Shown here piece after piece: positions 37,076 to 47,058 of a stretch of DNA of 64,000 bases; positions within the stretch are counted from its first letter, which is position 1, and each line of letters opens with the position of its first letter. This stretch comes from Comamonadaceae bacterium (lineage in GTDB: Bacteria > Pseudomonadota > Gammaproteobacteria > Burkholderiales > Burkholderiaceae_C), in assembly GCA_947456305.1 (NCBI GenBank), contig CANGPN010000003.1, positions 62,001-126,000 on the forward strand, given 5' to 3'. The position numbers were made by a program, and so were the translations under genes. Under the pieces are notes generated by a model, which worked only from the letters and a program-made list of their open reading frames with translations, ran no database searches and was not told the DNA's origin.

Positions 37076-37348
37076 ATGAAACTGGTTTTTTCATCACATG
37101 CGTTAAAGCGCATGTTTCAGCGAGGAATCAGCACGGAATCAGTACGTGCTGTACTGGAAAATGCCCAGGTTGTTGCAGAGTATGCGGATGACAAGCCTTA
37201 TGCAAGCGCCTTGTATTTCGCTTTGGTTGAGCAAAAGCCGCTGCACGTTTTGGCGGCAAAAACAAGTGATGGTGAAACAATCATCATCACGGTTTACCAG
37301 CCTGATGCTGCACTGTGGACACCGGATTTTTTGAGGAGAAAGCCATGA
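37076..37348 (+). CDS. DUF4258 protein, candidate toxin of a toxin-antitoxin pair
   Basis: A 90-residue protein of the DUF4258 type. The N-terminal FSSHALKRMFQRGIS pattern (H, R, R) and TPDFLRRK end resemble the family; many members form toxin-antitoxin-like pairs with YgiT-type zinc-finger proteins. It starts three bases after gltB and overlaps the next gene by ATGA. Toxicity is inferred from gene arrangement only; the fold suggests an RNase of the RelE/BrnT kind. Confidence 0.78.
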   Translation: MKLVFSSHALKRMFQRGISTESVRAVLENAQVVAEYADDKPYASALYFALVEQKPLHVLAAKTSDGETIIITVYQPDAALWTPDFLRRKP

Positions 37349-37572
37349 AGTGTGTGATTTGTAAACACGGGGAAACCGAGTTGTCTACTACCACCATGAC
37401 GCTTGAACGCGGGGGTGCCGTAGTGGCTTTCAAAGAAGTGCCAGCGCAGGTCTGTACCAATTGCGGTGAGGCTTATGTGGATGAAGCGATCGGTGCGAAA
37501 TTGCTGGGAATGGCAGAGCAATCGGTGCGTGATGGTGTCGAGATTGGCGTGCGCAAATACGCACCCGTTTAA
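37345..37572 (+). CDS. YgiT-type zinc-finger protein, candidate antitoxin
   Basis: A 75-residue protein beginning MKCVICKHGET with a CxxC pair (C3, C6), a second pair in VCTNCGEAYVDE, and then a helical tail. This is the zinc-binding half of MqsA/YgiT antitoxins, but the usual C-terminal helix-turn-helix DNA-binding domain is absent, so it may only bind its partner. The start overlaps the DUF4258 stop; gltD follows after 26 bases. Confidence 0.8.
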   Translation: MKCVICKHGETELSTTTMTLERGGAVVAFKEVPAQVCTNCGEAYVDEAIGAKLLGMAEQSVRDGVEIGVRKYAPV

Positions 37573-37598
37573 ATACAGATTAAGAACAGGATAAGGTC

Positions 37599-39080
37599 AT
37601 GGGAAAAATCACCGGCTTCATGGAATTTGAGCGCGTCGAAGAGGGCTACAAGCCCGTGCCCGAGCGGCTCAAACATTACAAAGAATTTGTCATCGGCTTG
37701 AGCCCCGAGCAGGCGAAAACGCAAAGCGCGCGTTGCATGGATTGCGGCACACCGTTTTGCAACAGCGGTTGCCCGGTGAACAACATCATTCCCGATTTCA
37801 ACGACTTGGTGTTCAACAACGACTGGCAAAACGCCTTGACCGTTTTGCACAGCACCAACAATTTCCCTGAGTTCACCGGCCGCATTTGCCCCGCACCTTG
37901 CGAAGCCGCTTGCACCTTGAATGTGAACGATGACGCGGTCGGCATCAAATCCATCGAGCACGCCATCATTGACCGGGGTTGGGCCGAAGGCTGGGTCAAG
38001 CCCTTGCCGCCGTCGAAGAAGACTGGCAAAAAAGTGGCCGTGGTCGGCTCCGGTCCTGCCGGCATGGCCGCAGCACAGCAACTCGCGCGCGCCGGTCATG
38101 CAGTCACCGTGTATGAAAAGAACGACCGTGTCGGCGGTTTGCTGCGTTACGGCATACCCGACTTCAAAATGGAAAAAACCCATATCGACCGCCGTGTGGA
38201 GCAAATGCAAGCCGAAGGCGTGGTCTTCAAAACCGGGGTGATGGTCGGTGCCTGGCCCAAAGACAGCAAGGTCACCAACTGGGCCAAAGAAACAGTCACC
38301 GCCGAGCAATTGAAAAAAGAATTTGACGCGGTGTTGTTGACCGGCGGCTCCGAGCAATCGCGCGACTTGCCGGTGCCCGGGCGCGATTTGGACGGCGTGC
38401 ATTTCGCCATGGAGTTTTTGCCACAGCAAAACAAAGTGAATGCAGGCGACAGCTTCAAAGGCCAATTGCGCGCAGACGGTAAACACGTCATCGTCATCGG
38501 CGGCGGCGACACCGGTTCTGATTGCGTGGGCACCAGCACCCGCCACGGTGCTGTCAGCGTGGAGCAGTTTGAAGTCATGCCCATGCCGCCCGAGCACGAA
38601 GACAAACCATTGGTCTGGCCCTATTGGCCGCTGAAAATGCGCACCAGTTCCAGCCACGACGAAGGCACTGAAAAAGGTGTGCTCAAGCGAGAGTTCGCAA
38701 TTTCCACCAAAGAGTTCATCGGTGAAAAGGGCAAGCTCACCGGTTTGAAAACCGTGCATGTGGAAATGAAAGACGGCAAACTCACCGAAGTGCCAGGCAC
38801 CGAGCAAATTCACAAAGCCGATCTGGTGTTGCTGGCCATGGGCTTTGTCAATCCGGTAGCCACCGTGTTGGACGCTTTCGGTGTCGACAAAGACGCGCGC
38901 GGCAATGCCAAAGCCCACACCGAAGAAGGCAGCGGCTACATCACCAATGTGCCCAAAGTGTTTGCTGCAGGTGACATGCGCCGTGGTCAGTCACTGGTGG
39001 TCTGGGCAATCCGTGAAGGCCGACAAGCTGCCCGCACCATTGACCAGTTTTTGATGGGTGACAGCGAATTGCCGCGCTAA
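37599..39080 (+). CDS. gltD: glutamate synthase (NADPH) small subunit
   Basis: A 493-residue flavoprotein passing NADPH electrons to GltB. The N-terminal part has the 4Fe-4S cysteines ([16 protein letters not shown] and [12 protein letters not shown]). The FAD site is [16 protein letters not shown], and the NADPH site [15 protein letters not shown]. The C-terminus has [17 protein letters not shown]. Length matches the family. It is normally adjacent to gltB, and is separated here by the DUF4258/YgiT pair. Confidence 0.97.
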   Translation: MGKITGFMEFERVEEGYKPVPERLKHYKEFVIGLSPEQAKTQSARCMDCGTPFCNSGCPVNNIIPDFNDLVFNNDWQNALTVLHSTNNFPEFTGRICPAPCEAACTLNVNDDAVGIKSIEHAIIDRGWAEGWVKPLPPSKKTGKKVAVVGSGPAGMAAAQQLARAGHAVTVYEKNDRVGGLLRYGIPDFKMEKTHIDRRVEQMQAEGVVFKTGVMVGAWPKDSKVTNWAKETVTAEQLKKEFDAVLLTGGSEQSRDLPVPGRDLDGVHFAMEFLPQQNKVNAGDSFKGQLRADGKHVIVIGGGDTGSDCVGTSTRHGAVSVEQFEVMPMPPEHEDKPLVWPYWPLKMRTSSSHDEGTEKGVLKREFAISTKEFIGEKGKLTGLKTVHVEMKDGKLTEVPGTEQIHKADLVLLAMGFVNPVATVLDAFGVDKDARGNAKAHTEEGSGYITNVPKVFAAGDMRRGQSLVVWAIREGRQAARTIDQFLMGDSELPR

Positions 39081-39188
39081 CCCCAGCAAGGCTTTCGCTG
39101 GAATGCATGCCGGGGATCGTACAGCCGGGTGTCAGAGCAGACATAGAATGCCTTTACAGGTGTGAGTTCACATCGAGGTGATTTTTTA

Positions 39189-40007
39189 ATGAGTCTTGAA
39201 AATGCCCCGCTGGTCGTTCTGAAAGATATCCATTTCGGTTATGGCGAACGGGCTGTGCTTGAAGGTGTCAGCCTGCAAGTGCCGCGCGGCAAAGTCACTG
39301 CACTTATGGGGGCTTCCGGCGGCGGTAAGACCACAGTGTTGCGTTTGATTGGCGGCCAATACAAAGCACAATCGGGTTCTTTGAAGTTTGATGGCGAAGA
39401 AGTGTCCGCGCTGGACCGCAGCGGTTTGTACCGGGCGCGTCGCCGCATGGGCATGTTGTTCCAGTTTGGCGCTTTATTCACCGACATGAGCGTGTTTGAC
39501 AACGTCGCTTTCCCTTTGCTCGAACACACCACACTGCCACCGGACATGGTGCGCGATATTGTGTTGATGAAATTGCAAGCCGTGGGTTTGCGCGGCGCAC
39601 GTGATTTATTTCCTTCTCAGATTTCCGGCGGAATGGCCAGACGTGTGGCTTTGGCGCGCGCCATGGTCTTGGACCCCGAATTGATGATGTACGACGAGCC
39701 GTTCGCGGGTCTTGACCCGATTTCGCTCGGAACTGCCGCCCGATTGATACGCCAGTTGAACGACACCCTGGCGCTGACCAGCATCATCGTGTCCCACGAT
39801 TTGGAAGAAACCTTTCGCATCGCTGATCAGGTCATTATTTTGGCTAATGGACGCATCGTGGCCCAAGGCACGCCGCAAGAAGTTCAGCACAGCACCGACC
39901 CGCTGGTGCATCAGTTTGTTAGCGCCGCGCCCGATGGTCCGGTCAGATTCCATTACCCTGCAACCGATGCGGCCACGGACTTTGGTGTGCAGGGAGCGTG
40001 CTCATGA
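39189..40007 (+). CDS. mlaF: Mla phospholipid transport ATP-binding protein
   Basis: A 272-residue ABC ATPase of the Mla system, which moves phospholipids between outer and inner membranes to keep outer-membrane asymmetry. Walker A is GASGGGKTT, the signature SGGMARRVALARA, Walker B ELMMYDEPFAGLD, and the H-loop IIVSHD. The start has GAGGTG upstream. It begins an operon mlaF-E-D-A-C-B, with mlaE overlapping by ATGA. Confidence 0.95.
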   Translation: MSLENAPLVVLKDIHFGYGERAVLEGVSLQVPRGKVTALMGASGGGKTTVLRLIGGQYKAQSGSLKFDGEEVSALDRSGLYRARRRMGMLFQFGALFTDMSVFDNVAFPLLEHTTLPPDMVRDIVLMKLQAVGLRGARDLFPSQISGGMARRVALARAMVLDPELMMYDEPFAGLDPISLGTAARLIRQLNDTLALTSIIVSHDLEETFRIADQVIILANGRIVAQGTPQEVQHSTDPLVHQFVSAAPDGPVRFHYPATDAATDFGVQGACS

Positions 40008-40783
40008 GAGATTTTGTTGGCGGCGTCGGCGCCTGGACGCGTGAGCGTGTCGCTGATATCGGCCAAGCCACGGTATTGTTTGTGCGCCTAGTGCTGCTTG
40101 CCCCGGCGTGTCTGCGCCGCTTCGGCTTGGTGCGTGACCACATGCACTTCTTGGGCAATTATTCGTTGGCCATCATTTCTATCTCCGGTTTGTTCGTAGG
40201 TTTTGTGTTGGCTTTGCAGGGTTACAACACCTTGCAGCGTTTCGGCTCTGCATCTGCTTTGGGTTTGTTGGTAGCACTCAGTCTGGTGCGCGAACTCGGG
40301 CCGGTGGTGTCTGCCTTGTTGTTCACCGGACGTGCAGGCACTTCGTTGACAGCGGAGATCGGTTTGATGAAGGCGGGCGAGCAACTCAGCGCCATGGAAA
40401 TGATGGCCATTGACCCGGTGCGCCGCATCTTGGCGCCGCGTTTTTGGGCCGGTGTGCTGGTCATGCCGATACTCGGTGCGATCTTCAGCGCGGTCGGCAT
40501 TTTGGGCGGCTGGCTGGTCGGTGTGGTGATGATCGGTGTAGATGCCGGTTCGTTTTGGGGTCAAATGCAAGACGGTGTCGATGTCTGGAGAGATGTCGGC
40601 AACGGCTTTATCAAAACCGTGGTGTTCGGATTCACCGTCAGTTTCATTGCTTTGCGGCAAGGCTATGAGGCACAAGCCACCCCTGAAGGCGTAGCCCGTG
40701 CGACCACCCGTACCGTGGTCATGGCTTCGTTGTCGGTGCTGGCGCTGGATTTTGTGTTGACCGCATTGATGTTCTCGCTTTGA
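40004..40783 (+). CDS. mlaE: Mla phospholipid transport permease
   Basis: A 259-residue inner-membrane permease of the MlaE/Ttg2B family with about five to six hydrophobic helices. LGNYSLAIISISGLFVGFVL, ELGPVVSALLFTGRAGTSLTAEIGLMKAGEQLSAMEMM (coupling region) and the long PRFWAGVLVMPIL-type segment are diagnostic. The start overlaps the mlaF stop. Confidence 0.95.
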   Translation: MRDFVGGVGAWTRERVADIGQATVLFVRLVLLAPACLRRFGLVRDHMHFLGNYSLAIISISGLFVGFVLALQGYNTLQRFGSASALGLLVALSLVRELGPVVSALLFTGRAGTSLTAEIGLMKAGEQLSAMEMMAIDPVRRILAPRFWAGVLVMPILGAIFSAVGILGGWLVGVVMIGVDAGSFWGQMQDGVDVWRDVGNGFIKTVVFGFTVSFIALRQGYEAQATPEGVARATTRTVVMASLSVLALDFVLTALMFSL

Positions 40784-40793
40784 AAAAGGATTC

Positions 40794-41279
40794 ATGAAAA
40801 TGCAACGTTCGAATACCGATGTCTGGGTAGGTTTGCTGGTGCTGCTGGGTGCGGCAGCGCTGTTGTTTCTGGCCATGCAATCGGCTAATTTGCTATCCAT
40901 CAGTTGGCAAAAAACCTATTCTGTTTACGCTTACTTTGACAATATCGGCGGCTTGAAAAAACAGGCGGCCATTAAAAGCGCAGGCGTGGTGGTCGGGCGG
41001 GTGCAGGACATACGCTTTGACGACAAGAATTACCAGGCTAAGGTCGAGTTGGCTTTGGACGTCCAATACCAATTCCCCAAAGACAGTTCGCTGAAAATCC
41101 TCACCAGCGGCCTGCTAGGCGAACAATACATAGGCATTGAAGCAGGATCGGATATGGCTAATCTGGCCGCTGGCGACAAGCTGCAGTCCACCCAATCCGC
41201 GGTGGTGTTGGAAAATCTGATCAGCCGCTTTCTCTATAACAAGGCGGCCGACGGCCCGAGCACTTCGGGCAGCAAGTGA
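40794..41279 (+). CDS. mlaD: Mla MCE-domain lipid-binding protein
   Basis: A 161-residue protein with one N-terminal membrane helix (about 11-30) and a single MCE domain (about 38-115) ending in the pore-loop LTSGLLGEQYIGIE. MlaD forms a hexamer in the periplasm on MlaFEB. The C-terminal tail is short. mlaA begins in the overlapping GTGA. Confidence 0.95.
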   Translation: MKMQRSNTDVWVGLLVLLGAAALLFLAMQSANLLSISWQKTYSVYAYFDNIGGLKKQAAIKSAGVVVGRVQDIRFDDKNYQAKVELALDVQYQFPKDSSLKILTSGLLGEQYIGIEAGSDMANLAAGDKLQSTQSAVVLENLISRFLYNKAADGPSTSGSK

Positions 41280-42172
41280 CGTTTGCATTGACAAAGACCC
41301 GTGACAACCGGAGCTGTTTAGCGCTGCTGACTGCGGCATTGCTGGTTGGTTGCGCTGCTGATCCCGCTGCCAATCCGCAAGACCCTTATGAATCCACCAA
41401 CCGGCGCATCAACAACTTCAATGAACAAGTCGATGCCAAGCTGGTGCGTCCGGTAGCGGTGAGTTACCAAAACAATGTCCCCGAGCCTGTGCAAACCGGT
41501 GTGGGCAATTTTTTTGGTAATTTGAAAGACATCTGGTCCACTGTGAATAACGCTTTGCAGGCCAAACCCATGGATACCGCTGAAACCGGTTTGCGGGTCG
41601 CTGTCAACACGGTGTTTGGTATTTATGGCTTGTTTGACGTTGCCACTTGGGCCGGTTTGCAGCGACGCAGCGCCGACTTCGGCCAGACCCTGGGCGTGTG
41701 GGGCGTGCCCTCCGGCCCTTACCTGGTGCTGCCTTTACTCGGCCCGTCGACCGCGCGGGACACCGTGGGTTGGACCTTTGACAATTACTACAACTTATGG
41801 AACGGGGTAGACCCTATAGGTTTGCGCTACAGCGGCACTGCCTTGCGGGTGGTGGACATACGCGCCGGATACCTGAGCATGGACACCAGTTTGAACGAAG
41901 TAGCGCTGGACAAATACAGTTTCGTGCGTGACGCTTATTTGCAGCGGCGTAACCCTAAGGGCTGGCGGCGTAATCTGCCGGTTGACATGCAGGAAAACGA
42001 CGGTTCTGACGGTTCTGACGGCGATGGCTCTATCCCTGCCGATGAACCGGTGGCCGCTGACACAGCCTCGCCGGGGGATAAGCCTTCGATTATTCAGGGA
42101 CCGCCTGTGACTTATGAGCGCGCTAAACCCCAAGACAGCAGCCATACTGACAAACCGCAAAATAGCGAATAA
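41276..42172 (+). CDS. mlaA: MlaA (VacJ) lipoprotein
   Basis: A 298-residue outer-membrane lipoprotein with lipobox LLVGC at about residue 26. The MlaA core (DPYESTNRRINNFNEQVD, FFGNLKDIWSTVNNALQ, DFGQTLGVWGVPSGPYLVLPLLGPS) is complete. A low-complexity acidic C-terminal tail of about 60 residues (GSDGSDGDGS and on) exceeds E. coli MlaA. Together with porins MlaA draws misplaced phospholipids from the outer leaflet. Here it is in the mla operon, whereas in E. coli it is separate. The start is a GTG overlapping mlaD. Confidence 0.94.
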   Translation: MTFALTKTRDNRSCLALLTAALLVGCAADPAANPQDPYESTNRRINNFNEQVDAKLVRPVAVSYQNNVPEPVQTGVGNFFGNLKDIWSTVNNALQAKPMDTAETGLRVAVNTVFGIYGLFDVATWAGLQRRSADFGQTLGVWGVPSGPYLVLPLLGPSTARDTVGWTFDNYYNLWNGVDPIGLRYSGTALRVVDIRAGYLSMDTSLNEVALDKYSFVRDAYLQRRNPKGWRRNLPVDMQENDGSDGSDGDGSIPADEPVAADTASPGDKPSIIQGPPVTYERAKPQDSSHTDKPQNSE

Positions 42173-42208
42173 TAGGAATCGTTTCTTAATTTCACCGGTG
42201 GCCATTCC

Positions 42209-42856
42209 ATGACATCACGCCAGATACCTCGTCGAGTTTTTTCAATTACTTTGCTCACCGGTCTGTTGCTGTGTCTAGGCGCAGCCCCAGTGATAGCTGC
42301 TGAACAGGCTCCGGACCAGTTCATTCAAGCCATGTCCAATGAAATTCTGGACATGGTGCGCAAAGACCCCGCGCTCAAGGCAGGGGATTTGCAAAAAATC
42401 GGTGTGCTGGTCGATACCAAACTGTTGACCCATGTGAATTTCCAGCGCATGACCGCTGCTGCTGTCGGTCCGGCCTGGCGCCAAGCCAGCCCTGAGCAGC
42501 AAAAGCGTTTGCAGGAAGAATTCAAAATGCTGTTAATGCGCAGTTACTCCGGCGCTTTGTCTCAAGTCAAAGACAATTACAGCATTGCCGTCAAGCCTTT
42601 GCGCGGCGCGGTGACTGAAAATGAAGTCGTGGTGCGTACCGAAATCCGAGGCGGTTCCGAGCCGGTATCGCTAGACTACAGGCTGGAAAAAAGTGCGGAC
42701 TCAGACTCAGGCTGGCGGATTTACAACTTCAATATCCTGGGTATTTGGTTGGTGGACAATTACCGCACCCAGTTTTCACAGGAAATCAATGCCAAAGGCG
42801 TTGACGGTTTGATCGCCACGCTGAGTGAGCGCAACAAATCCAATAACCGCAAATGA
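42209..42856 (+). CDS. mlaC: MlaC periplasmic phospholipid carrier
   Basis: A 215-residue exported protein with a signal peptide to about residue 31 (PVIAAE). The MlaC/Ttg2D fold is seen from APDQFIQAMSNEILDMVRKD to LVDNYRTQFSQEI. It shuttles phospholipids between MlaA and MlaD. mlaB overlaps its end by ATGA. Confidence 0.93.
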   Translation: MTSRQIPRRVFSITLLTGLLLCLGAAPVIAAEQAPDQFIQAMSNEILDMVRKDPALKAGDLQKIGVLVDTKLLTHVNFQRMTAAAVGPAWRQASPEQQKRLQEEFKMLLMRSYSGALSQVKDNYSIAVKPLRGAVTENEVVVRTEIRGGSEPVSLDYRLEKSADSDSGWRIYNFNILGIWLVDNYRTQFSQEINAKGVDGLIATLSERNKSNNRK

Positions 42857-43155
42857 CACAAACCGCCGACATGGTCCTGCCGGCTGTGCTTACCCAGGCG
42901 CAGGCAAGGTCAGTAGCCATAAAGCTCGAACGCGCTATCGACACCCGTGCCACAGGTTTTGTACTGGATGCCAGCGCCTTGCAGCAATTTGATTCTTCAG
43001 CACTGTCGGTGCTTCTCACGGGTTTGCGTGCCGCGGCAGCCAAAGGCATACATTTGCAATTACGCGGTTTGCCCGCCAGGGCTCAGCAACTCGCTCAGGT
43101 CTATGGTTTGGCTGACTTACTGCAAGTCTCTGCTGACACCTCATCGACTTCCTGA
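42853..43155 (+). CDS. mlaB: MlaB STAS-domain protein
   Basis: A 100-residue cytoplasmic STAS protein stabilising MlaFE. FVLDASALQQFDSSALSVLL carries the conserved Asp/Ser of the STAS loop. It ends the mla genes; a 50-base gap precedes the next ABC pair. Confidence 0.88.
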   Translation: MTQTADMVLPAVLTQAQARSVAIKLERAIDTRATGFVLDASALQQFDSSALSVLLTGLRAAAAKGIHLQLRGLPARAQQLAQVYGLADLLQVSADTSSTS

Positions 43156-43205
43156 AACCCTTTAGCGGCAGGCAGTATTGCAAGCCTTAGAATAGTCAGC
43201 TTGCC

Positions 43206-44111
43206 ATGGCTGCTATCTCCTTCCAATCTGTCTCCAAAACATTCACCAATGCCCGTGGCACGTTCACCGCATTGGATCAGGTGTCTTTCGATATCCAGGC
43301 CGGTGAATTTTTCGGTCTGCTCGGCCCCAATGGCGCCGGTAAAACCACCCTCATTAGCATATTGGCCGGCTTATTAAAGTCCAGCAGCGGCAGCATCAAA
43401 GTGCAGGATTTGGACGTGCAAACCCAATCGCAGCAAGTACGCAAACTGTTGGGTGTGGTGCCGCAAGAACTGGTGTTTGATCCGTTTTTCACCGTGCGCG
43501 AAGCTTTGACCTTCCAATCCGGTTATTTCGGTGTTTCTGGTAACGATGCATGGATCGATGAGTTGTTGGACAACCTGGGTCTCGCCGACAAAGCCAACCA
43601 CAATATGCGCCAACTCTCCGGCGGCATGAAGCGGCGTGTGTTAGTGGCACAAGCACTGGTGCACAAACCACCGGTCATCGTGCTCGATGAGCCTACCGCC
43701 GGTGTGGATGTGGAATTGCGCCAAACCCTGTGGCAATTCATCGCCCGTTTGAACCGCGAAGGCCATACCGTGTTGCTGACCACGCATTACCTTGAAGAAG
43801 CAGAAGCCCTGTGCTCGCGCATCGCCATGTTGAAGCTGGGCAAGGTGGTGGCTTTGGACAACACCAGCACCTTGCTAAAAAATGCGTCCAGCAATGTGCT
43901 GCGTTTCAAACTCGATGCGCAGCTGCCGCCCGAGCTAGCCGCTCAAGCGCGGGTCACCGGTCGCATCGTGCAATTCCCGGCGAATGACGCGACGCAAATC
44001 GAACATTATTTGGCGGCGGTGCGCAGTGCCGGACTGGTTGCCGAAGACGTGGAAATACGCAAAGCCGATTTGGAAGATGTGTTTTTGGATGTCATGGGAG
44101 CCCACGCATGA
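43206..44111 (+). CDS. ABC-2 type transporter ATP-binding protein
   Basis: A 301-residue ABC ATPase. Walker A is GPNGAGKTT, the signature LSGGMKRRVLVAQAL, Walker B VIVLDEPTAGVD. It resembles the YadG/NodI type of exporter. The permease follows with an ATGA overlap. This pair sits between mlaB and ibaG in many betaproteobacteria; its substrate is unknown. Confidence 0.9.
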   Translation: MAAISFQSVSKTFTNARGTFTALDQVSFDIQAGEFFGLLGPNGAGKTTLISILAGLLKSSSGSIKVQDLDVQTQSQQVRKLLGVVPQELVFDPFFTVREALTFQSGYFGVSGNDAWIDELLDNLGLADKANHNMRQLSGGMKRRVLVAQALVHKPPVIVLDEPTAGVDVELRQTLWQFIARLNREGHTVLLTTHYLEEAEALCSRIAMLKLGKVVALDNTSTLLKNASSNVLRFKLDAQLPPELAAQARVTGRIVQFPANDATQIEHYLAAVRSAGLVAEDVEIRKADLEDVFLDVMGAHA

Positions 44112-44863
44112 CCGGCTGGCGCGCCCTGTTTTACAAAGAAGTGCTGCGCTTTTGGAAAGTCAGCGCACAAACCATTGCAGCACCTGTGTTGACAGCGCTG
44201 CTGTACATGTTGATCTTCGGCCACTTGCTCGAAGGCAAAGTCACGGTGTATGACAGCGTAGGCTACACCTCGTTTTTGGTGCCGGGGCTGGTGATGATGA
44301 GCGTGTTGCAAAACGCGTTCGCCAACAGTTCATCCTCCATGGTGCAAAGCAAGATGATGGGCAATCTGGTGTTTATTTTGCTCACACCCTTGGGCCACTG
44401 GAGTTGGTTTGCGGCGTATGTGTTGGCGGCGGTGGTGCGCGGTTTTGCGGTGGGCTTGGGCGTGTTGCTGGTCACCATGTGGTTTGCGCCACTCTCCGCA
44501 GTTGCGCCCTTGTGGATTCTGGTGTTCGCGCTGCTGGGTGCATCCATGTTGGGCACGCTGGGTTTGATCGCCGGTTTGTGGGCCGACAAGTTCGATCAGA
44601 TGTCTTCATTCCAAAACTTTTTAATCACGCCCATGACGTTTTTGAGTGGCGTGTTTTATTCCATCCATTCCTTGCCGCCGTTCTGGCAGCAGGTCAGCCA
44701 TTTCAATCCGTTCTTCTACATGATCGACGGTTTCCGTTATGGCTTTTTCGGTGTCAGCGATGTGTCGCCCTGGACCAGTCTGGGTTTGGTCGGCGGTGCA
44801 AATTTGATTGTTGCTGGCATTGCGCTGCATTTGCTGCGCACAGGTTACAAAATCCGGGGGTGA
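44108..44863 (+). CDS. ABC-2 type transporter permease
   Basis: A 251-residue membrane protein with six hydrophobic segments and the ABC2_membrane features FLSGVFYSIHSLPPFWQQV and FNPFFYMIDGFRYGFFG. It resembles YadH/NodJ. It forms an exporter with the preceding ATPase; no substrate can be deduced. Confidence 0.9.
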   Translation: MTGWRALFYKEVLRFWKVSAQTIAAPVLTALLYMLIFGHLLEGKVTVYDSVGYTSFLVPGLVMMSVLQNAFANSSSSMVQSKMMGNLVFILLTPLGHWSWFAAYVLAAVVRGFAVGLGVLLVTMWFAPLSAVAPLWILVFALLGASMLGTLGLIAGLWADKFDQMSSFQNFLITPMTFLSGVFYSIHSLPPFWQQVSHFNPFFYMIDGFRYGFFGVSDVSPWTSLGLVGGANLIVAGIALHLLRTGYKIRG

Positions 44864-44866
44864 TGT

Positions 44867-45106
44867 ATGAATGCTGAACAAATCCAACAGATGATTGCTA
44901 CCGGACTGCCGTGTGAACATGTGCATATCGAAGGTGATGGTCGCCATTGGTTCGGCACCATTGTGTCGGCGCAATTCGAAGGCTTGCGTTTGATTCAGCG
45001 TCACCAACTGGTGTACGGCACTTTGGGTGACAAGATGGCGAATGACGAAGTGCATGCGCTGTCCATGAAAACATTCACCCCTGCCGAATGGAAGGCGCAG
45101 GCCTGA
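44867..45106 (+). CDS. ibaG: BolA-family protein IbaG
   Basis: A 79-residue BolA/IbaG protein. [32 protein letters not shown] has the conserved His of the glutaredoxin-linked Fe-S binding site, and [16 protein letters not shown] closes the fold. It partners with monothiol glutaredoxin. Position between mla genes and murA matches E. coli ibaG-murA. Confidence 0.93.
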   Translation: MNAEQIQQMIATGLPCEHVHIEGDGRHWFGTIVSAQFEGLRLIQRHQLVYGTLGDKMANDEVHALSMKTFTPAEWKAQA

Positions 45107-45125
45107 GGGTCGCTGTCGCGCGCGC

Positions 45126-46403
45126 ATGGACAAATTACTGATTCGCGGAGGCCGGCAATTGCACGGCGAGGTGTCGATTGCCGGAGCCAAAAACGCTGCT
45201 TTGCCCGAGCTTTGTGCCGCGCTGTTGAGCGCAGACACGGTCACTTTAAGCAACGTGCCGCAGTTGCAAGATGTCAGCACCATGCTCAAGCTGATTCGCC
45301 ACATGGGCGTGAGTGCCGAGCGCCAAGACAACGGCGATATGGTGTTGAACGCAGGCGGTTTGCACACGCCTGAAGCGCCTTACGAACTCGTGAAAACCAT
45401 GCGCGCCTCGGTGCTGGCGCTCGGTCCTTTGCTGGCGCGATTCGGTCATGCCAAAGTCTCGTTGCCCGGCGGTTGCGCCATAGGCACACGCCCGGTGGAT
45501 CAACACATCAAAGGCTTGCAAGCCATGGGCGCAGTGATTGATGTGGAACATGGTTACATGGTGGCGCGTCTCAAGCCCGGTCTCACACGACTCAAAGGCG
45601 CACGCATTGCCACCGACATGGTGACCGTCACCGGCACCGAAAATTTTTTGATGGCTGCTTGTCTGGCCGACGGCGAAACCGTGTTGGAAAACGCTGCGCA
45701 AGAACCCGAAATCCCTGATCTGGCCGAATTGCTGATCTCTATGGGTGCGCGCATCAGCGGTCACGGCAGCAGCCGCATTCACATACAAGGTGTTGATGCG
45801 TTGAATGGTGCGCGACACCAAGTGGTGGCGGATCGCATTGAAGCCGGCACATTTTTGTGCGCGGTCGCTGCCACCGGCGGCGACGCGGTGTTGCGCCATG
45901 CGCGCGGCGACCATTTGGAAGCCGTCATCGACAAACTGCGGGACGCAGGCGTACAAATCGAAGCCGTGGAAGGCGGATTGCGGGTGCGTGCAACTGCACC
46001 GGCGCACCAGTATTTGAAAGCACAAAGTTTTCGCACCACCGAATACCCCGGTTTCCCCACCGACATGCAAGCGCAATTCATGGTGTTGAACGCCGTGGCG
46101 CAAGGCAGTTCCAAAGTCACGGAAACCATTTTTGAAAACCGCTTCATGCATGTGAACGAGTTGTTGCGCTTAGGTGCACACATCAGCATCGACGGCAAAG
46201 TGGCCATGGTCGAAGGCGTGCCGCAGTTGTCGGGTGCGACCGTCATGGCCACCGATTTGCGGGCCTCGGCCAGTCTGGTGATTGCCGGTCTGGTGGCCAC
46301 AGGCGAGACGCTGGTCGACAGGATTTACCATTTGGACCGCGGCTATGACCGCATGGAAGACAAACTCCGCGCCTTGGGCGCTGACATCGAAAGAACCCGA
46401 TGA
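45126..46403 (+). CDS. murA: UDP-N-acetylglucosamine 1-carboxyvinyltransferase
   Basis: A 425-residue EPT-fold enzyme catalysing the first committed step of peptidoglycan precursor synthesis. [13 protein letters not shown] holds the Lys/Asn pair, and the fosfomycin-reactive cysteine is C117 in [28 protein letters not shown] and the [13 protein letters not shown] end are intact. It overlaps hisG by four bases. Confidence 0.97.
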   Translation: MDKLLIRGGRQLHGEVSIAGAKNAALPELCAALLSADTVTLSNVPQLQDVSTMLKLIRHMGVSAERQDNGDMVLNAGGLHTPEAPYELVKTMRASVLALGPLLARFGHAKVSLPGGCAIGTRPVDQHIKGLQAMGAVIDVEHGYMVARLKPGLTRLKGARIATDMVTVTGTENFLMAACLADGETVLENAAQEPEIPDLAELLISMGARISGHGSSRIHIQGVDALNGARHQVVADRIEAGTFLCAVAATGGDAVLRHARGDHLEAVIDKLRDAGVQIEAVEGGLRVRATAPAHQYLKAQSFRTTEYPGFPTDMQAQFMVLNAVAQGSSKVTETIFENRFMHVNELLRLGAHISIDGKVAMVEGVPQLSGATVMATDLRASASLVIAGLVATGETLVDRIYHLDRGYDRMEDKLRALGADIERTR

Positions 46404-47053
46404 GCATCACGCTGGCGCTGTCCAAGGGACGCATATTTGACGAAACCCTGCCGTTGCTGCAAGCCGCAGGCATTACCGTGTTGGAAGACCCGGAGAAGTC
46501 GCGCAAGCTGATATTGCCGACCAACAACGAGCAATTGCGTGTGGTGCTGGTGCGTGCGTCTGACGTGCCCACCTATGTGGAATATGGCGGCGCCGACATG
46601 GGTGTCGCCGGTCTGGACACCTTGATCGAACACGGCAGCGCCGGTTTGTACCAGCCGTTGGATTTGCAAATCGCGCGTTGCCGCATGAGCGTGGCCGTGC
46701 CCCAGGGTTTTGATTACGCCGCCGCTGTCAAACAAGGCGCGCGTTTGCGGGTGGCCACCAAATACGTGGCGATAGCGCGTGACTTTTTCGCCGCCAAAGG
46801 CGTGCACGTGGATTTGGTGAAGCTGTATGGCAGCATGGAACTCGCGCCGCTGACCGGCATGGCCGATGCCATCGTCGATCTGGTGTCTACCGGCAGCACG
46901 CTCAAGGCCAACCATTTGATTGAGGTCGAGCGCATCATGGACATCAGTTCGCGGCTGGTGGTCAACCAGGCGTCGCTCAAACTCAAAACCGCTGCCATCC
47001 GTCAATTGATAGACACCTTCGACCGCGCCACTGCGGCACGCGCCAAGGCTTGA
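46400..47053 (+). CDS. hisG: ATP phosphoribosyltransferase, short form
   Basis: A 217-residue short-form HisG catalysing the first step of histidine synthesis. [29 protein letters not shown] and the PRPP site [16 protein letters not shown] are present. The regulatory C-terminal domain of long HisG is missing, so it needs HisZ, which is not in the window. Confidence 0.96.
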   Translation: MSITLALSKGRIFDETLPLLQAAGITVLEDPEKSRKLILPTNNEQLRVVLVRASDVPTYVEYGGADMGVAGLDTLIEHGSAGLYQPLDLQIARCRMSVAVPQGFDYAAAVKQGARLRVATKYVAIARDFFAAKGVHVDLVKLYGSMELAPLTGMADAIVDLVSTGSTLKANHLIEVERIMDISSRLVVNQASLKLKTAAIRQLIDTFDRATAARAKA

Positions 47054-47058
47054 AGCAG

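Noticed and set aside
37569-38918. 449-residue minus-strand ORF over gltD
   Set aside because: Long because of codon bias in gltD; His/Gly/Phe-rich and without recognisable motifs.
39083-39101. CCAGC/GCTGG hairpin between gltD and mlaF as a terminator
   Set aside because: Only five pairs and no following T run.
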